Assembly (NCBI GenBank): GCA_046350455.1
Contig: JAXMAM010000010.1
Location: 21,921 to 85,920, forward strand
Origin: CAZXGD01 sp046350455
Lineage (GTDB): Bacteria; Planctomycetota; Phycisphaerae; Phycisphaerales; SM1A02
Length of the DNA stretch: 64,000 bases
Direction of reading: 5' to 3'
How positions within the stretch are numbered: position 1 is the first letter of the stretch; every line of letters starts with the position of its first letter. This document shows, one piece after another, positions 1-9,663 of this stretch. The notes below the pieces were generated by a model, which was not told the origin of the DNA, did no database searches, and saw nothing but the letters and a program-made list of their open reading frames with translations. A program made the position numbers and the translations under genes.

Positions 1-1
1 C

Positions 2-394
2 GTAGGCGTGGCGCTGGCGGCGGTGATGATGGCCGCGGGCGCAGACGCTGCGCGGCTGGAGTGGGCCACGCCCATCGCGCAGGTAGCCGCGCTGCTCATT
101 GTGGCGCGCGTCACCTGGGTGATGGCTGACTGGGCCACGCGCATCTACATCCTGACGGACCGCCGCGTGATGCGCAGGCGCGGACTGGTCAACCCCACGG
201 TGCATCATGCAGAGCTGTCCAAGCTGCGGCGGATCGACCTCCTGCAGTCGGCCCCCGCGCGTCTGGTGGGCACAGGCAGCATCGTCTTCAGCGCGCGCGC
301 CGAGGGCAGCTACGACGCCGCCTGGGTGCTGGTGCCGCGCGCTGCCGAGGTCCGCCAGCTGGTGGTGGACACCAAGGCCCGCTACCGCCCGTAG
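2..394 (+). CDS. PH-domain (YdbS/YdbT-like) membrane protein, 3' end only
   Basis: The reading frame is open to the left edge of the window, so the gene very probably starts outside it. The visible part has hydrophobic segments (about residues 1-8 and 20-40 of the visible part), then a soluble domain with the pattern YILTDRRVMRRRG...V. That pattern is typical of bacterial pleckstrin-homology (bPH2/DUF304) proteins, which follow two membrane helices. The cellular role of this family is poorly defined. The TAG stop at 392-394 shares its last base with the intergenic repeat that follows. The call rests on the ITDRR-type motif and topology, and is moderately secure. Confidence 0.6.
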   Translation, partial: VGVALAAVMMAAGADAARLEWATPIAQVAALLIVARVTWVMADWATRIYILTDRRVMRRRGLVNPTVHHAELSKLRRIDLLQSAPARLVGTGSIVFSARAEGSYDAAWVLVPRAAEVRQLVVDTKARYRP

Positions 395-418
395 AAAGTC
401 GTGCCAGGCACCAATTTC
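394..418. repeat. solo copy of the GTGCCAGGCACC intergenic repeat between convergent stop codons
   Basis: The 25 bases contain the palindromic core GTGCCAGGCACC followed by AATTTC. Compared with the longer copies elsewhere in the window, this one lacks the internal GGGTGTCCCT block. Its first G is the last base of the upstream gene's TAG. Its last C pairs with the G of the TAG stop of the aminotransferase on the other strand. The repeat therefore exactly fills the space between two convergent genes. A role as a shared transcription terminator is an inference. Confidence 0.8.
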
Positions 419-1605
419 TAGCGGACGCTTTCCACCAGGCTCTCGGCAACCCAGAGGCGCTGCTGCTCGGTGAGCTCGCCGTAGATGGGCAGGGCGATCG
501 TCTCCGCAGCGGCACGCTCGGAGTGCGGGAAGTCGCCGGGCTTGCCGCCCAGGCTGCGGAAGCACTCCTGCAGGTGCATCGGCACGGGGTAGTAGATCTC
601 CGTGCCGATCTTGCGGGCCTGCAGCGCGCTGCGCACGGCGTCGCGAATCTTGGCCGGCACGCGCACGATGTACTGGTTGTAGATGTGCCGCCCCTTGGCT
701 GGATGCACCGGGAAGCGCAGCGGCAGGCCGCCTGCGTCCACTGGCGTGGTGCTGTCCGCAGCGCCCGCAGCAGCGAAATACTGGCTGTACCACGCAGCGT
801 TGCGCTGTCGTGCCTGGCTCCACGCGTCCAGGTGGCGCAGCTTCACGCTGAGCACCGCAGCCTGCAGCGCATCCAGGCGCGAGTTCATGCCCACCTCAGC
901 GTGGTAGTACTTGGGGTCCATGCCGTGGTTGCGCAGGCGCTTCAGCCGCGCGGCCAGGGCGTCGTCCTGCGTGGTCATCACGCCGCCGTCGCCAAAGCCT
1001 CCCAGGTTCTTGCTGGGAAAGAAGCTGAACGTGCCAGCCGCGCCGATGCTGCCCACGCGGCGGCCGTGCACGTCTTCTGTTCCGATGGCCTGCGCGCAGT
1101 CCTCCACCACAGGCACGTTGCGCGCCTTGGCCAGCGCCATGATGGCGTCCATGTCAGCCGCCTGGCCGAAGAGGTGCACCGGCAGCACCGCCTTCAGCTT
1201 GCGGCAGCGGCTCAGCGCCTGCTCCAGGCTGCGCGGGCAGATGTTGTAGGTAGCTGGGTCGCAGTCTGCAAAGACGGGCGTGGCGCCCAGACGGTGCACG
1301 CTTCCAGCAGTGGCGAAGAAGGTGTACGTGGGCATGACCACCTCGTCGCCGGGGCCCACGTTCAGTGCCTGCAGCGCCAGCAGGATGGCGTCGCTGCCGT
1401 TGGCGCAGCCCACTGCGTGCTTGGTGCGGCAGTAGGCGGCCACGTCCGCCTCCAGCTGGTCCACCTTTGGACCGCCGATGAAGTACTGGCTGTCCATCAC
1501 CTCGCGGACCACGGGTTCGATCTCCCCGCGGATGGTGGCGTACTGGGCCTTCAGGTCGAGCAGTGGAACGGCGCACTCGGTGGCGCGGGCAGTCGCAGTG
1601 GGCAT
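418..1605 (-). CDS. DegT/DnrJ/EryC1/StrS family PLP-dependent aminotransferase
   Basis: This 395-residue protein is of normal length for the sugar aminotransferase family, which transaminates keto-sugar nucleotides used in surface polysaccharides. It opens with VPLLDLKAQY, the usual N-terminal signature. The PLP-binding aspartate lies in VVEDCAQA (about D169) and the Schiff-base lysine in FFPSKNLGGFGDGG (about K199). The start was placed at the ATG at 1605 because the upstream open frame runs into dut. The dut stop lies 13 bases upstream on the same strand, so the two are probably co-transcribed. The exact sugar substrate cannot be read from the sequence. Confidence 0.92.
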   Translation of the reverse strand: MPTATARATECAVPLLDLKAQYATIRGEIEPVVREVMDSQYFIGGPKVDQLEADVAAYCRTKHAVGCANGSDAILLALQALNVGPGDEVVMPTYTFFATAGSVHRLGATPVFADCDPATYNICPRSLEQALSRCRKLKAVLPVHLFGQAADMDAIMALAKARNVPVVEDCAQAIGTEDVHGRRVGSIGAAGTFSFFPSKNLGGFGDGGVMTTQDDALAARLKRLRNHGMDPKYYHAEVGMNSRLDALQAAVLSVKLRHLDAWSQARQRNAAWYSQYFAAAGAADSTTPVDAGGLPLRFPVHPAKGRHIYNQYIVRVPAKIRDAVRSALQARKIGTEIYYPVPMHLQECFRSLGGKPGDFPHSERAAAETIALPIYGELTEQQRLWVAESLVESVR

Positions 1606-1618
1606 TGGGCCAATGGTA

Positions 1619-2101
1619 CTAGACCGTGCGCGCTGGCCCCGCTGCAGCAGGGCGGACGGCGGCGGTCCCGGTGCTGCCAAAGCCCCCAGATCCGCGCTCT
1701 GTGGCGTCCAGCGCAGAAACTTCGCGGACTGTGGCTTTGGCGACAGGCGCGATCACCATCTGCGCGATGCGCATGTCCGGCTCCACGGTGTAGGGCGCGC
1801 GCCCCAGGTTGATGAGCGGGACCATCATCTCGCCGCGATAGTCCGCGTCCACCGTGCCGGGCGCGTTGGGCATGCCGATGCCGTGGCGCGTGGCCAGGCC
1901 GCTGCGTGGGCGCACCTGCGCTTCGAACCCCACGGGCAACGCCATGGCGAACCCGCACGGAATGAGCGCGATCTCTCCAGGCTGGATCACGCGCGGCGCG
2001 TCGAGGCACGCGTGCAGGTCCATGCCTGCGGCATGCGCTGTCTGGTAGGCCGGCACATGCGCGTTGGGCCGCAGCCGCTGGAACTGGATCTCCACATCCA
2101 T
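1619..2101 (-). CDS. dut: dUTP diphosphatase (dUTPase)
   Basis: This enzyme hydrolyses dUTP to dUMP and pyrophosphate, keeping uracil out of DNA and feeding thymidylate synthesis. All five trimeric dUTPase motifs are visible in 160 residues: AGMDLHA (25-31), RPRSGLA (64-70), PGTVDADYRGE (81-91), RIAQMVI (111-117) and the glycine-rich RGSGGFGSTG near the C-terminus. The ATG at 2101 gives a family-typical start; the longer open frame upstream reads through the repeat element and is not credible. The gene is first in a two-gene unit with the aminotransferase, and its promoter must lie within or against the inverted-repeat element at 2109-2356. Confidence 0.95.
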   Translation of the reverse strand: MDVEIQFQRLRPNAHVPAYQTAHAAGMDLHACLDAPRVIQPGEIALIPCGFAMALPVGFEAQVRPRSGLATRHGIGMPNAPGTVDADYRGEMMVPLINLGRAPYTVEPDMRIAQMVIAPVAKATVREVSALDATERGSGGFGSTGTAAVRPAAAGPARTV

Positions 2102-2108
2102 AGCCCCG

Positions 2109-2149
2109 AGTGTAGGAAATTGGTGCCAGGCACTGGTGTCCCTACTTTC
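2109..2149. repeat. left terminal inverted repeat of intergenic element 1
   Basis: This 41-base segment pairs with 2316-2356 in inverted orientation with about four mismatches. It starts AGTGTAGGAAATTGG and contains the GTGCCAGGCAC core, then TGTCCCTACTTTC. It begins eight bases upstream of the dut start codon. Confidence 0.85.
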
Positions 2150-2180
2150 TGGGTGCGGATGATCGCCGGAGGGCTGGGGC

Positions 2181-2293
2181 AGCGCGCGCGCGCGGGCGGA
2201 CCCTTGGCGCGCAGCGCGGGCGGACCCTGTGGCGCGGCCGGCGGACCCTGTGGCGCGCAGCGCGGGCGGACCCTGTGACGTGCAGCGCGGGCC
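2181..2293. repeat. GC-rich tandem repeat, about 25-bp unit, core of element 1
   Basis: Four to five imperfect copies of a unit reading approximately GGCGCGCAGCGCGGGCGGAC plus CCTGT are arrayed head to tail. One copy is shortened. The array lies entirely between the two terminal inverted repeats of element 1, and I see no coding function in it. Confidence 0.8.
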
Positions 2294-2315
2294 CACCTCG
2301 CCTGTGGACCGCACG

Positions 2316-2356
2316 GAAAGGAGGGACAGGAGTGCCAGGCACCAATTTCCTACACT
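2316..2356. repeat. right terminal inverted repeat of intergenic element 1
   Basis: Inverted partner of 2109-2149. It ends six bases before the ATG at 2363 of the ABC permease gene, so element 1 occupies essentially the whole divergent promoter region between dut and the transporter operon. Confidence 0.85.
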
Positions 2357-2362
2357 TGGGGG

Positions 2363-3370
2363 ATGGGCGCAGCGGACAGCGTGCGGGCATCAGCGCGCCG
2401 CGCGAGCACCATGGCTCGCGCGGGCTGGTGGGCGCTCGCGCTGGTGTTCACGGCATGCCTCCTCAGCGCGCCGTGGTCCATGGGCAGCGTGAAGGTGGGG
2501 GACATCACAGAGCCGCGCTACGCCGCTGGCAACCTGCAGCTCAACCTGCTGCCGCCCATGTGGAGGCCGCTCGAAGCAGATGAACAGGCTCGCCTCGACC
2601 GCGCCACCGCTGCAGGCGAGTACATCCCCGGCCGCATCCTGGGCACAGACCTCCTGGGCCGCGACACGCTCGCGCGCCTCCTGGCGGGCGGCCTCCTCAG
2701 CCTGACCATCGGCCTCACCGCAGCGCTCATCACCGTGATCATCGGCACGCTCTACGGCGCCATCAGCGGCTACGCAGGCGGCCGCACCGACGCCCTCCTC
2801 ATGCGCACTGTGGATGTGCTCTACGGCCTCCCAAGCGTGCTGCTGGTGGTGCTGCTGGCGGTGGGTGTGGAGGGCCTGCTGGACCGGCGCTCCGCGCAGC
2901 CCAGCCAGACCGTGGTGCAGGTGGTGAACCTCCTGGTGCTGCTGGTGGCCATCGGCGGCACCAGCTGGCTGACCATGGCGCGCGTGATCCGCGGGCAGGT
3001 GCTCAGCCTGAAGGCGCAGCCGTTCATGGAAGGCTGCCGTGCCATCGGCGTGCCGGTGTGGCGCCAGTTCTTCCAGCATCTGCTGCCCAATCTGGTCGGA
3101 CCCATCGTGGTCTATGCCACGCTCGCTGTGCCAACAGCCATCCTGGCCGAGAGCTTCCTCAGCTTCCTGGGCATCGGCGTGCGCGAGCCGCTGCCAAGCT
3201 GGGGCAACCTGGCTTCCAACGGCCTGAGCGAAGTCAACCTGGTGACCAGCCGCTGGTGGCTGCTGGCGTTTCCCTGCGCCATGATCGCTGGCACGCTGGT
3301 GGCGCTCAACCTGATCGGCGACTCGCTGCGGGAGCGGTTCGACCCGACCAGCACCCGATCGCGCTGGTAA
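2363..3370 (+). CDS. ABC transporter permease, OppC/DppC type (first copy)
   Basis: This 335-residue inner-membrane permease belongs to the peptide/nickel uptake family. After a first transmembrane segment (about residues 20-36) it has the family hallmark LGTDLLGRDTLARLLAGG, then further helices and the cytoplasmic coupling loop EGCRAIGVPVWRQFFQHLLPN (an EAA-type loop that contacts the ATPase). The ATG at 2363 directly follows a G-rich stretch; an internal ATG at 2411 is an alternative. It is followed after 93 bases by the substrate-binding protein. A second OppC-like gene lies further down the operon, so this copy may form an alternative permease pair. Confidence 0.9.
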   Translation: MGAADSVRASARRASTMARAGWWALALVFTACLLSAPWSMGSVKVGDITEPRYAAGNLQLNLLPPMWRPLEADEQARLDRATAAGEYIPGRILGTDLLGRDTLARLLAGGLLSLTIGLTAALITVIIGTLYGAISGYAGGRTDALLMRTVDVLYGLPSVLLVVLLAVGVEGLLDRRSAQPSQTVVQVVNLLVLLVAIGGTSWLTMARVIRGQVLSLKAQPFMEGCRAIGVPVWRQFFQHLLPNLVGPIVVYATLAVPTAILAESFLSFLGIGVREPLPSWGNLASNGLSEVNLVTSRWWLLAFPCAMIAGTLVALNLIGDSLRERFDPTSTRSRW

Positions 3371-3463
3371 CTGCCCGGCTGCACCCCTCTGCTACGCTTT
3401 CGCTTCGGCCTGCTCCGGCGTGCAGCACTTCAGCAGTGCACGAGCAGTGCGTCCAGAGGACTG

Positions 3464-5509
3464 ATGACCATGCAAAGTCGGTTTGGTGTCAAGGACTTCG
3501 TCTTCTTCCTGCTGCTGATCGCGGTGCTGGTGAGCATCTGGCTCTCCATGGTGCAGAAGACCCGCATGGAGCTGGCCATCAAGGCTGTGGACGACCGCAT
3601 CGGCAAGATGGAGACGCAGCTGAGCCGCGTGGAGAACGGCGCGCAGCAGGCCATTGCGCAGGCTGCTGCGGCTGCGGTGGCAGCGCAGGCCTCGCACGGC
3701 GGCAGCGGCAACGCTGGCCCCGCCACAGGCGCGTCCGGCCAGCAGGGCGGCAACGCAGCGGGCGCATCCAGCACCAGCGCATCAGGTGCTGGCACCTCGG
3801 CCGCAGGCAGCGCCACCGCGGGCGTCCTGCCAGGCGACGCCTGGGCCCGGCCCGGCGTGCCCATCCAGCGGTTCGCAGTCCCCACATGGACCACCGATCC
3901 CACCAAGCAGCCTGGCTACGGCACAGGCGGCACCTTCACCGAGATCTTTGAAGCGCAGCCCGCCAAGATGGTGCCGTACCTCAACCAGGACGTGTACGGC
4001 ACGCGCGTGATTGACCGCGTCTGCCAGAGCCTGGGTGTGATTGATCCCAAGACACTGCAGCTGGAAGGCGAGCTGGCCGAAGCCTGGCAGATCGACCCAG
4101 ACGGCCTCTGGATCCGCGCACGCGTGCATCCGGGCGCGCGCTTCAGCGACGGCCAGCCCGTGACGGCGGACGACGTGATCTGGACGCATCTGAGCTTCGT
4201 GCTGAACCCAAGCATCGAGGCAGAGCGCACGCGCAGCACCATGGACAACCTGAAGGACGTGGTGCGCATTGACGACCGCACCGTGGAGTTCCAGTTCCGC
4301 ACCGGGCTGTTCAACAACCCGATGAACGTGCTGATGAACCCGATCCTTCCCAAGCACTACTACAGCAAGTTCGAGCCCACGCAGATCAACCAGTCCACGG
4401 GTCTCCTGATGGGCAGCGGCCCCTTCCGCATGGAGACCATCCCCACCGGCCCTGGCGATCTGGACAACCAGTGGCACCCTGGCGCAGATGTGGTGCTGGT
4501 TCGCAACGAGCAGTACTGGGCCGTCAAGCCGCCGCTGGAGCGCCTGCGCTACCGCACCGTCACGGACGAGCTGGCGCGCTTTGTGGCCTTCACCAACGGA
4601 GAAGGCGACATGATGCTTCCGGCCAGCATGCAGTTCAACAAGGTGCTGGCCGACGACAAGGACTTTGAGAAGAGCAATTACGCGCTCAACTGGGTGAACA
4701 TGCGCAGCGGCTACAGCTTCATCGCGTGGCAGTGCGGGCTGCGTGCCGGCAAGAAGGCCACGCCCTTCTCCGACGTGCGCGTGCGCAAGGCCATGACCAT
4801 GCTGGTGGATCGCGAGCGAATGATTCGCGACATCTACGACAACATCGGCGTGGTCTCCAAGGGCCCGATGAACCCAGAGAGCCCGTCCAGCAATCCAGCA
4901 GTCAAGCCGCTGCCGTTCGACCCGGTGGCAGCCAAGAAGCTGCTGGCCGACGCTGGCTGGCAGGACCGCGATGGCGACGGCATCCTGGAGAACGAGCGCG
5001 GCGAGCGCTTTGACTTTGAGTTCACCTATTCCGGTACGGGCGCCACCGTGGAGCGCATGGTGGACTTCTTGAAGAAGTCCTTCCAGCAGGCCGGCATCCA
5101 GATGCGCCTGAATCGCGTGGACTGGAGCGTCTACACCGAGATCATCAAGACGCGCGACTTTGACGCGCTGACCATGGGCTGGAGCGCCAACGCGCCAGAG
5201 AGCGATCCGCGCCAGATCTGGCACAGCGAGAGCACCAAGGAAGGCGGCGACAACTTCACGCAGTGGAAGAGCCCAGAGGCCGACGCGCTCATCGAGCGAG
5301 GCCGCCGCGAGATGGATCCCGCCAGCCGTCAGCTGATCTGGCAGCAGCTGGAGGCGGTGATCGCGGACGGCCAGGCGTACACCTTCATGCGCGTGGTGCC
5401 GTGGCTGCGGTTTGTGAAGCGCAGCTTTGGAAACGTCAATCCGTACAAGTCCGGCCTTGAGACGTGGGAGTTCTACCGCGTGCATGGCCCGGTCCCCACG
5501 CCCAACTGA
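3464..5509 (+). CDS. ABC transporter substrate-binding protein, family 5, membrane-anchored
   Basis: This 681-residue protein is the likely solute receptor of the peptide-type importer. It begins with a single transmembrane anchor (about residues 11-27) and a short, probably coiled, segment. A low-complexity Ala/Gly/Ser linker runs to about residue 125. The SBP family 5 domain fills the rest, with typical elements such as GELAEAW, ARFSDGQPVTADDVIW and LLMGSGPFR. Family members are usually lipoproteins, so the helix-plus-linker tether is unusual. The stop overlaps the next permease start (TGATG). The ligand is unknown; oligopeptides are the family default. Confidence 0.92.
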   Translation: MTMQSRFGVKDFVFFLLLIAVLVSIWLSMVQKTRMELAIKAVDDRIGKMETQLSRVENGAQQAIAQAAAAAVAAQASHGGSGNAGPATGASGQQGGNAAGASSTSASGAGTSAAGSATAGVLPGDAWARPGVPIQRFAVPTWTTDPTKQPGYGTGGTFTEIFEAQPAKMVPYLNQDVYGTRVIDRVCQSLGVIDPKTLQLEGELAEAWQIDPDGLWIRARVHPGARFSDGQPVTADDVIWTHLSFVLNPSIEAERTRSTMDNLKDVVRIDDRTVEFQFRTGLFNNPMNVLMNPILPKHYYSKFEPTQINQSTGLLMGSGPFRMETIPTGPGDLDNQWHPGADVVLVRNEQYWAVKPPLERLRYRTVTDELARFVAFTNGEGDMMLPASMQFNKVLADDKDFEKSNYALNWVNMRSGYSFIAWQCGLRAGKKATPFSDVRVRKAMTMLVDRERMIRDIYDNIGVVSKGPMNPESPSSNPAVKPLPFDPVAAKKLLADAGWQDRDGDGILENERGERFDFEFTYSGTGATVERMVDFLKKSFQQAGIQMRLNRVDWSVYTEIIKTRDFDALTMGWSANAPESDPRQIWHSESTKEGGDNFTQWKSPEADALIERGRREMDPASRQLIWQQLEAVIADGQAYTFMRVVPWLRFVKRSFGNVNPYKSGLETWEFYRVHGPVPTPN

Positions 5510-7029
5510 TGCTCACCTACCTCGCCAGACGGCTGCTCCTGATGGTGCCGACCATCATCGGCATCACCCTGCTGGTGTTCTGCCTCATTGCGCTGAGCCC
5601 TGGCGGCATCGGTGCTGGCTTGATGGTGAGCGGCGGACAGATGAGCGACGCCAGCAAGGTGGCGCAGATGCAGGCGTATCTGGAGGACCGCTACGGCCTG
5701 AACGACCCGGTGCTGGTGCAGTACGGGCGCTGGCTCTCGCGCGTGTGCCCGGTGAAGTTCGGCGCCATGGACCTGCGCACGCCAAACGATGAGCGGCTCA
5801 GCCCGCCGCGCGCGCTGGATGTTCCGCCGCTGCCAGAGTGGTTCGACATGCCGCTGCAGCGCGCAAGCCTGGCCACCACCGAGCTGAAGCCGGCAGGCGA
5901 GGAGCTGCAGCGGCAGTACCGCCAGCTGGCGCAGCAATACGCCGTGGCTCGCGCCGCGTACGTGGGAGCAGTGCGCGAGTTCAAGACCCAGCTCTCGGAG
6001 TACGCACGCGCCACGGGGCAGCTGCAGCTCCTGGATGCCAAGGGTGCGCCGCGGCTCGAGGCATTCGCCAAGGTGAGGCCTGACCGGTCCATCGCGCAGT
6101 GGCAGGCGGTGGGAGTGGCCGGCAGCGAGATGCGCCGCGCGTACCTGGCTGCGGACCAGGCGCGCCTGGAGGTGCAGGCGGCGTTCGACGCGCGGCCCTT
6201 CCAGGTGAGCGGCTTTCCCATCATTGATGGCGTGATCGGCCTGGATACGCCAGACCTGGGTGTGGCGTTCAGCAAGAACCGGCCCGTGGCAGACCTGTTG
6301 AGCGCAGCGCTGCCTGTCACGCTTCTCCTGAACCTGCTGGCGTTCCCCATCATCTACGCCATCGCCATTCCCACTGGCATCCTGGCCAGCACGCGGCGCG
6401 GCAGCTGGTTCGACACGCTGTCTGGCGCGCTGTTCGTGGCGCTGTGGAGCATTCCGGTGGTGTGGGCGGGCGTGCTGGCTATCGGCTACCTGGCAAACAA
6501 GAAGTACCTGGGCCTGTTCCCGGTGAGCGGCCTGCACGACCCCAATGCGGACACGTTCACGTTCCTGCCCACGCACACGGCCGATGGCTGGCAGCGCGGC
6601 TACCTGCTGGACACGCTGTGGCATCTGGTGCTGCCGGTGGCCTGCCTGGTGTATGGCGGCTTTGCAGTGCTCAGCAAGCAGACGCGCGCGGCCATGCTGG
6701 ACAACTTCAACATGGACTACGTGCGCACTGCCAAGGCCAAGGGCGTGGCGCGCCACGACGTGGTCATGCGCCACGTGTTCCGCAACAGCCTGCTGCCGGT
6801 GATCACCATGTTCGTGAGCGTGTTCCCAGCCACGCTGGCTGGCAGCGTGGTGGTGGAGCGAATCTTCAGCGTGCCCGGCATGGGCAGCCTGATCCTGGAA
6901 GCCATCAACCTGCGCGACCGCGAGCTGATCCTGGCCAACACCTTCATGGTGGCGGCGGTCAACCTGACCGCGCTGCTGGTGGCCGACATCCTGTACGCAC
7001 TGGCTGACCCGCGGGTGACCTATGACTGA
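5509..7029 (+). CDS. ABC transporter permease, OppB/DppB type, with large insertion
   Basis: This 506-residue permease starts with the family signature MLTYLARRLLLMVPTI and has YLEDRYGLNDPVLVQYGRWL at about residues 57-76. Family members are normally about 310-330 residues. Here roughly residues 81-248 are an inserted soluble, partly helical segment between the first helix region and DLGVAFSKNRPVADLL. The EAA-type coupling loop (RTAKAKGVARHDVVMRHVFR) is intact near the C-terminus. The start is fixed by the TGATG overlap with the binding-protein gene. The end overlaps the next permease by eight bases, so the genes are translationally linked. Confidence 0.92.
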   Translation: MLTYLARRLLLMVPTIIGITLLVFCLIALSPGGIGAGLMVSGGQMSDASKVAQMQAYLEDRYGLNDPVLVQYGRWLSRVCPVKFGAMDLRTPNDERLSPPRALDVPPLPEWFDMPLQRASLATTELKPAGEELQRQYRQLAQQYAVARAAYVGAVREFKTQLSEYARATGQLQLLDAKGAPRLEAFAKVRPDRSIAQWQAVGVAGSEMRRAYLAADQARLEVQAAFDARPFQVSGFPIIDGVIGLDTPDLGVAFSKNRPVADLLSAALPVTLLLNLLAFPIIYAIAIPTGILASTRRGSWFDTLSGALFVALWSIPVVWAGVLAIGYLANKKYLGLFPVSGLHDPNADTFTFLPTHTADGWQRGYLLDTLWHLVLPVACLVYGGFAVLSKQTRAAMLDNFNMDYVRTAKAKGVARHDVVMRHVFRNSLLPVITMFVSVFPATLAGSVVVERIFSVPGMGSLILEAINLRDRELILANTFMVAAVNLTALLVADILYALADPRVTYD

Positions 7030-8506
7030 GCCGAGTCAAGCCACCATCAGCGGCATTGACGTGATGCGCGGCGTGGGCCAGACGCGGGCGCGCGGCTTCT
7101 GGGCTGACGCCTGGAGCCGCGTGGTGGCGCGGCATCGTTCGCGCTGGGCGCTGGGGTGGATCGGCTTGGTGGCGTTCCTGGCTGTTTTTGCGCCGGTGGT
7201 GGCCAACAGCCATCCGCTGTGGATGGAGGTGACCAAGGCAGACGGGTCGGTCACCAGCAGCTCGCCGCTCCTGAACAGCCTGACCGCCACGGACGTGCTG
7301 CTGCTTCTGGGCGTGGTGGTGGGCCTGCCAGCGGTGCTGTGGCCCTCCCAGCGCGTGTCGCGCAGCGCGCGCGCCAGCGTGCTGTTTGTGTGCGCGGTGA
7401 TGGCGGGATTCATCGTGGTGCTCGGATCTGGACTGCTCGACATCATGCGGTCGAACGATCGCAGCCTGGAGGTGCGGCAGTGGGCGCTGAGCCAGAATGG
7501 AGCGTGGGTTCTTGCTGGCAGCGCTGCTGCCCTGTGCGCGCTGGTGGCGGCGCTGGTGCCCACCGCACGCGCGCGATGGCTGCGCTTTGGCGCGGTGGCG
7601 GCGGTGGCGCTCCTCAGCTGCTGGCTGGTGGCCACGCGGTCCACGCCTGCGCTGGTGAACTACGACACGTATCTGGAGCCACCCGCAGGCACGCAGGTGC
7701 AGGCCACGTGGACGCTCATTCCGTGGGGGCCGGACTTCAGCCGGACGGATCTGTATTCCAAGCCGCCCATGACCACGGCAGGGGAGGCTTCGCGCGCGCT
7801 GCGCGACACGCCGTTGGTTGACGCGCGGTTCTACCTTGGCACCGATGCAGTGGGCCGCGATGTACTCAGCCAGATGCTGTGGGCGTGCCGGTTGTCCATC
7901 AGCATCGGGCTGGTGAGCACGGGCATCAGCCTGGCCATCGGCATCACGCTGGGCGCGCTGGCGGGGTACTACGGCGGGAAGTTCGACCTGGCGCTCTACC
8001 GGCTGGTGGAGATCTTCATGGCCATCCCCGTGCTGTTCCTGCTCATCGTGGCAGCGGGCGTGCTGCCGCGCAACATCTACGTGATGATGGCCATCATCGG
8101 ATGCGTGACCTGGACGGGCGCCGCGCGGTTCACGCGCGCGGAGTTCCTCAAGCTGCGCAACCAGGACTTTGTGCAGGCGGCCAAGGCGCTGGGGCTGCCG
8201 CTTCGGTCCATTCTCTTCCGGCACATGCTGCCCAACGGCGTCACGCCTGTGCTGGTGGACGCCAGCTTTGCCGTGGCAGCGGCCATCCTGGCCGAGGCCA
8301 CGCTGAGCTACCTGGGGCTTGGGCCAGATGGCCAGCCAAGCTGGGGCAAGCTGCTCAGCAACGCCGCTGGCGAGACCGGCGAGTTTGTGTGGTGGCTGGC
8401 CATCTTCCCAGGCCTGGCCATCTTCTTCACGGTGCTGGCATACAACATGCTGGGCGAGGACCTGCGCGATGCCATCGATCCCAAGCTGCGAAAGGCAGCG
8501 CACTAG
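7022..8506 (+). CDS. ABC transporter permease, OppC/DppC type (second copy), extended
   Basis: This 494-residue protein is about 190 residues longer than a usual OppC. The family core is clear: YLGTDAVGRDVLSQMLWACR at about 271-290, five C-terminal helices and the coupling loop AAKALGLPLRSILFRHMLPN. Between the first helix (about 42-60) and this core lies an inserted region (about 70-265) containing roughly four extra hydrophobic segments. The gene overlaps the OppB-like gene by eight bases and is followed six bases later by the ATPase gene. With the 5509 gene it is the most natural permease heterodimer of this importer. Confidence 0.92.
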   Translation: MTEPSQATISGIDVMRGVGQTRARGFWADAWSRVVARHRSRWALGWIGLVAFLAVFAPVVANSHPLWMEVTKADGSVTSSSPLLNSLTATDVLLLLGVVVGLPAVLWPSQRVSRSARASVLFVCAVMAGFIVVLGSGLLDIMRSNDRSLEVRQWALSQNGAWVLAGSAAALCALVAALVPTARARWLRFGAVAAVALLSCWLVATRSTPALVNYDTYLEPPAGTQVQATWTLIPWGPDFSRTDLYSKPPMTTAGEASRALRDTPLVDARFYLGTDAVGRDVLSQMLWACRLSISIGLVSTGISLAIGITLGALAGYYGGKFDLALYRLVEIFMAIPVLFLLIVAAGVLPRNIYVMMAIIGCVTWTGAARFTRAEFLKLRNQDFVQAAKALGLPLRSILFRHMLPNGVTPVLVDASFAVAAAILAEATLSYLGLGPDGQPSWGKLLSNAAGETGEFVWWLAIFPGLAIFFTVLAYNMLGEDLRDAIDPKLRKAAH

Positions 8507-8512
8507 CAAGCC

Positions 8513-9629
<1,117 letters not shown>

Positions 9630-9631
<2 letters not shown>

Positions 9632-9663
9632 AATTGGTGCCTGGCACGGGTGTCCCTCTTTTC
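9630..9663. repeat. left terminal inverted repeat of intergenic element 2
   Basis: This 34-base segment begins GAAATTGGTGCCTGGCACGG and continues GTGTCCCTCTTTTC. It is the inverted counterpart of 9815-9848 with only one or two differences. It overlaps the TGA stop of the ATPase gene. Confidence 0.88.
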
